The notes below the pieces were generated by a model. The model worked only from the letters and a program-made list of their open reading frames with translations, ran no database searches and had not been told where the DNA came from. Shown here piece after piece: positions 16,882 through 20,398 of a stretch of 20,398 nucleotides of DNA. The translations under genes were made by a program, and so were the position numbers. The DNA is from JAPLST01 sp964397565 (GTDB lineage Bacteria; Auribacterota; UBA3054; JAPLST01), in the NCBI GenBank assembly GCA_964397565.1, contig CAYNJC010000056.1, positions 1 to 20,398 on the forward strand, given 5' to 3'. The number at the start of each line of letters is the position of its first letter. The stretch's first letter is position 1.

Positions 16882-19626
16882 ATGAACCATCGTCAACTGA
16901 CCCTGTCCACGCTGAGTGCCTTTTCGTTGGCAGCATCCGCCGCCTTCGCCGCCACGCCGCTGCCGGCACTTGATCTGGCCATCAGCAAGTATCTCGGCAC
17001 GACGCGGCAGGAGGAAATCATGGTAAATCGGATTGTGCCCTATGCCGGCGCGCACATTGGTGGCGTCCATGTGGACACCAGTAAGAATCCTCCACGCATA
17101 TATCTGTTTGACTCGGCCAACAATCGCATTCTCGGTTTCAACGGCTGGAAGCCGGTCACGCTGCCCAACGGCCCGTATCCGCATGCGGACATTGTCATCG
17201 GCCAGCCCGCTATGTGGGACGCCGGCTCCGTCAATGGCAACAGCACCAAGTTTTTACCGCCGACTGCCGCGACGCTTGCACTGATGTCATATCCGTTTGT
17301 CAGCAGCGTCTCCGAATCACCGCGCTCCAGCATGATGGCGACCGACGCCGCCGGCAATTTTTACCTGCTGGACTTGTGCAACAACCGCGTGCTCAAGTAT
17401 AATGATCCGTTCGAGACCGACCAAATCGCCGACCAAGTGTGGGGCCAAACCTCGTTCACCAATCGCTCGCCCGACAACACACACACGCCGCCGTCGCCCC
17501 GGAACAACACACTGTACACCCAGGACGCCTACTCCTCCGGCGTGGATGTGGATGCGGCCGGCAATATCTGGGTCGCCGACACGTGCAACAATCGCGTGCT
17601 CTGCTTCACCAACGGCGCGGCGCGCGCCACGCTGGTGCTGGGTCAGTCCACCTTCACCGCCAACAGCAGCGGCACGGCGCTGAACAAAATGTGTCAACCC
17701 GGCGGCGTGCGCGTGCATCCGCAGACGCACGAGGTTTTCGTCCTCGACGGCCGCAGCGACATGGGCAGCAACCCGCTCCTCGGCCCGCGCATCATGGCTT
17801 TCCGCCCGCCGTTCTCAAACGGCATGAGCGCCAACCGCGCGTTCAGCCATACGAATCAGTTCGGCACCAACCTGCTCTTTTGGTCGCGTGGTTTCTGCCT
17901 TGATCCGTCCGACTCAAACATTGTCTGGGTCGCCGACGGTGCGCATAGTCGCATCATCAAGTTCAACCATGTCACCGGCCAACCGCTGGATTGCATCGGC
18001 CAGCCGAATCTGACAACGTTTCTTGGCAACGGCAGGTATGTGCACCCAGACGGTTCCACGGCCCAGTTCAGGCAACCCGATGGCAGCATCAGCATTGACG
18101 CCCAAACCAATCTCTATTGCACCAGTTTTGGCGGCTTCAACAAGGTCATTCGCTTTCCCCTGCCAATCACGCGCAATGCCCAGGGCCACGTCTGGTCCAA
18201 CGGCGAGATGATGAAGGAAGGTTTCAACCAAATCAGCGGGCGCACCTCGTGGGACAACTACGGCATGGCACGCTGGAACAATCAACTGTTCGTACACGAC
18301 CGCTATCGCGTCTTGGTCTGGACCAACTATCCGGCAGCGGTCAACTTTCAGTCGGCCGATGTGATCATTGGCCAGTCGGCCATGGATCAGAGCGAACCCG
18401 GCGGCACTTTTGAATACCGCTATCCCAACTTTCTCCATGCCAGTAGCAATGTGCTGTTCGTGACCGCCGACGGGAAACTGTTTATGTTTCAACTGCCGAT
18501 TACCAACGGCGGACGCTATTATGCCCCCTTCAAAACGATTGACGGCAACCAGGCCAACAAACTCAGGTGGGCGGACGATAACAGCGATTGCGCGCCCATG
18601 CCCATCACTGGCAGCGTATGCTACGATCCGGTCAGCAATGTGCTGTGGTACGCGCAAAGTCATGTCGACAATCAGCCCGGCTCGCGCGTCCTGCGCATCC
18701 GCAATCCGTTTGACGCCATCCCGCAGGTGGATCTCGTACTCGGCCAGACCAACAAAACCGGCGGCCTGAGAAATAAAGGCAAGTGGATCGCGGACCAATG
18801 GATTTACACCGTGGATGCCACCGACATGGCGGATCCGACGCAGGTGTATCTCGACAACTACCGCAACCTGTATGTCGTCGATTCCGGCTACGAGGGTGGC
18901 GGCAACTGCCGCGTCGTGCGCTTTAACGAGGCCAACACCTATCCGGTCGGCGGTACGATCTTCCCCAACACGGCGGCCGACGCCGTCTTCTGCAAGCCGA
19001 CACTCACCACGCCCCGCGATGGCGGTGGTGACGCCAACCGGCCCGGCACGCCGATTACCCTGGCCTTCAACAGCGCCAACGAAATGGTGTTGACCGACGA
19101 CACCTACGACACGCCCCAAGGCATGCACCTGTTTCTCTATCCCACGCCGCAGACCGGCGCCAATCCGCAACCCACGCAGATCATCAACACGTATCTGGGC
19201 CAGCCCGCATTTTGTTTCTTTGATGGCCCGATGTTTGTACTGCAGGATCACACCTGGAATCGCATCATCTTCCATGTGCCGCGCGCAACCGCGCCGCTAG
19301 TTGATGTCACCAACAGCATCAGCACCGTGATTGGTGCGACGGCTACCATTGGCGGCACCAATGTGAATCTGGTCGGCACGATGCAGTGGATCAATGAACG
19401 CGGCGGCGCTGGCTCGTTTCCCGCCACATCGCCCTGGCAGGTGACCGACATTCCGCTCCAGTTTGGTGGCAATTTGCTGACCATCAGCGGCACCAATATC
19501 GCCGGCATTGTCGGCAGCGATTCAATCACACTGCAGCAGATTGGTGTGCCGGAGCCGGGCGTTCTTCTCGCTCTGCTGGCACCGGCGTTGCTACGCATGC
19601 GCGCACGTCGTTTTTATATAGTATGA
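16882..19626 (+). CDS. Shortened PEP-CTERM NHL-propeller protein (copy C, internal deletion)
   Basis: 914 residues, starting 37 bp after copy B. Signal peptide MNHRQLTLSTLSAFSLAASAAFA, then ATPLPALD. The propeller (to about residue 800) and the first Ig-like repeat (from 807) align with copy B. At 19530/19531 the sequence then jumps straight to the sorting signal (LQQIGVPEPG; PEP at 890-892). Relative to B, positions 15111-16751 (1,641 bp, 547 codons) are missing, which removes Ig-like repeats 2 and 3 and the whole C-terminal module while keeping the frame. The product still has everything needed for export and anchoring, so I treat it as a functional short form, not a broken gene. There is no Shine-Dalgarno sequence. 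The TGA stop lies in the same frame as copy D, with no further stop between them. Confidence 0.94.
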   Translation: MNHRQLTLSTLSAFSLAASAAFAATPLPALDLAISKYLGTTRQEEIMVNRIVPYAGAHIGGVHVDTSKNPPRIYLFDSANNRILGFNGWKPVTLPNGPYPHADIVIGQPAMWDAGSVNGNSTKFLPPTAATLALMSYPFVSSVSESPRSSMMATDAAGNFYLLDLCNNRVLKYNDPFETDQIADQVWGQTSFTNRSPDNTHTPPSPRNNTLYTQDAYSSGVDVDAAGNIWVADTCNNRVLCFTNGAARATLVLGQSTFTANSSGTALNKMCQPGGVRVHPQTHEVFVLDGRSDMGSNPLLGPRIMAFRPPFSNGMSANRAFSHTNQFGTNLLFWSRGFCLDPSDSNIVWVADGAHSRIIKFNHVTGQPLDCIGQPNLTTFLGNGRYVHPDGSTAQFRQPDGSISIDAQTNLYCTSFGGFNKVIRFPLPITRNAQGHVWSNGEMMKEGFNQISGRTSWDNYGMARWNNQLFVHDRYRVLVWTNYPAAVNFQSADVIIGQSAMDQSEPGGTFEYRYPNFLHASSNVLFVTADGKLFMFQLPITNGGRYYAPFKTIDGNQANKLRWADDNSDCAPMPITGSVCYDPVSNVLWYAQSHVDNQPGSRVLRIRNPFDAIPQVDLVLGQTNKTGGLRNKGKWIADQWIYTVDATDMADPTQVYLDNYRNLYVVDSGYEGGGNCRVVRFNEANTYPVGGTIFPNTAADAVFCKPTLTTPRDGGGDANRPGTPITLAFNSANEMVLTDDTYDTPQGMHLFLYPTPQTGANPQPTQIINTYLGQPAFCFFDGPMFVLQDHTWNRIIFHVPRATAPLVDVTNSISTVIGATATIGGTNVNLVGTMQWINERGGAGSFPATSPWQVTDIPLQFGGNLLTISGTNIAGIVGSDSITLQQIGVPEPGVLLALLAPALLRMRARRFYIV
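18106..18221. repeat. Partner of the identical stretch 13677-13792
   Basis: Second copy, in gene C, in direct orientation. It marks where sequence has been exchanged or conserved between neighbouring paralogues. Confidence 0.75.
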
Positions 19627-19659
19627 GTATGCAATAACACTACACAATTGAGTTCTAAT
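19627..19659 (+). other. Short spacer C-D with motifs shared with spacer B-C
   Basis: A 33-bp gap with ATAACACT and TTGAGT, the latter six bases before the TTG start of copy D. It lacks a Shine-Dalgarno sequence, a promoter and a terminator hairpin. In the frame of the flanking genes it has no stop codon. Confidence 0.4.
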
Positions 19660-20398
19660 TTGAAACAGCATTGCCTAATATTGTCCACCCTGAGTGCATT
19701 TTCATTGGCAGCATCTGCCGCCTTCGCCGCCACGCCCCTGCCGGCGCTGGATCTGGCCATCAGTAAGTATCTTGGCACAACGCGGCAGGAGGAGATCATG
19801 GTAAATCGGATTGTGCCGTATGCCGGTGCGCATATCGGCGGCGTCCACGTCGACACCAGTAAGAATCCCCCGCGCATTTATCTGTTTGACTCGGCCAACA
19901 ATCGCATTCTCGGTTTCAACGGGTGGAAGCCGGCAACACTGCCCAACGGCCCGTATCCGTGTGCAGACATCGTCATTGGCCAGCCGGCCCTGTGGGACGC
20001 CGGCTCCGCCAACGGCAACAGCACTCAATTTCTGCCGCCGACCGCCGCGACACTCGCGCTGATGTCATATCCGTTTGTCAGCAGCGTCTCCGAATCACCG
20101 CGCTCCAGCATGATGGCGACCGACGCCGCCGGCAATTTTTACGTGGTGGACTTGTGCAACAACCGCGTGCTCAAGTACATTGATCCGTTTGTGACCGATC
20201 AGATTGCGGACGATGTCTGGGGTCAGGCCACGTTCACCAACCGCTCGCCCGACAACACACGCACGCCACCGCCTCCCCGTGCCAACACACTGTCCACCCA
20301 GTCCGCCTACTCCTCCGGTGTGGAGGTGGATGCAGACGGCAACATTTGGGTCGCCGACACGGACAACAGTCGTGTGCTCTGCTTCACCAACGGTGCCA
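19660..20398 (+). CDS. NHL-propeller surface protein with TTG start (copy D), incomplete at 3' end
   Basis: 246 codons are open to the window edge. The N-terminus aligns residue by residue with copy C, but the start codon position holds TTG instead of ATG (L/M-KQHCLILSTLSAFSLAASAAFA, then ATPLPALD). The next in-frame ATG is past the signal peptide, so TTG is the only start that preserves export. The propeller motifs DSANNRIL, DLCNNRVL and a diverged DTDNSRVL are visible. Copy D is closest to copy C (shared NRSPDNT segment and SYPFVSSVSESPRSS). It begins 33 bp after C's TGA and shares C's frame, and the frame between is open, so readthrough or reinitiation after C is possible. Whether it carries the full set of C-terminal modules cannot be seen. 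Confidence 0.88.
   Translation, partial: MKQHCLILSTLSAFSLAASAAFAATPLPALDLAISKYLGTTRQEEIMVNRIVPYAGAHIGGVHVDTSKNPPRIYLFDSANNRILGFNGWKPATLPNGPYPCADIVIGQPALWDAGSANGNSTQFLPPTAATLALMSYPFVSSVSESPRSSMMATDAAGNFYVVDLCNNRVLKYIDPFVTDQIADDVWGQATFTNRSPDNTRTPPPPRANTLSTQSAYSSGVEVDADGNIWVADTDNSRVLCFTNGA

Noticed and set aside
16882..19626. Copy C as a pseudogene
   Set aside because: The deletion keeps the frame, and the signal peptide, propeller, one Ig-like repeat and sorting signal are intact, so a working short protein is more likely.

Overview
The window holds six very large genes for exported surface proteins and almost nothing else. Two run leftward (1-3541, incomplete, and 3556-7791) and four run rightward (8037-12434, 12465-16844, 16882-19626, and 19660 to the right edge, incomplete). 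The two groups diverge from a 245-bp, AT-richer region (7792-8036) that carries a good sigma70-like promoter for each direction. I see no tRNA, rRNA, CRISPR array, transposase or housekeeping gene.

Every N-terminus that can be read carries a Sec-type signal peptide. All four C-termini inside the window end in a PEP-CTERM-like sorting signal: a V-P-E-P motif, a short hydrophobic stretch and a few basic residues. Together with high-GC, beta-rich proteins, a PPC-like 'GATSEAGEP...YTG...VDGY' domain and no Shine-Dalgarno sequences, this suggests a member of the Planctomycetota-Verrucomicrobiota-Chlamydiota group, perhaps Kiritimatiellota, Lentisphaerota or Verrucomicrobiota. That placement is inference; there is no phylogenetic marker here. 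The exosortase needed to process these proteins is not in the window.

The leftward proteins (about 1,400 residues) contain, in order, a PPC-like beta-sandwich, two ~90-residue Ig-like repeats, a large module with a GHxxGHxxGES motif that looks like a poorly characterised secreted hydrolase-like domain, further beta-rich sequence, a C-terminal module with a DxNxDG loop, a third Ig-like repeat and the sorting signal. The rightward proteins (about 1,460 residues) have an N-terminal NHL-type beta-propeller of about 800 residues, three Ig-like repeats, a C-terminal module related to that of the leftward proteins, and the sorting signal. The two families are therefore built from a common set of parts on different N-terminal domains.

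Both groups are tandem gene duplications and both run off the window edges, so the cluster is larger than what is seen. The leftward pair is a mosaic: a 1,115-bp block and a 299-bp block look identical between the copies, while the flanks have drifted. This points to gene conversion. The third rightward gene has lost 547 codons in frame relative to its neighbour but keeps its signal peptide and sorting signal. The fourth has TTG where the others have ATG. The most likely interpretation is a diversifying, recombination-active bank of anchored surface proteins. The ligand or substrate is unknown.
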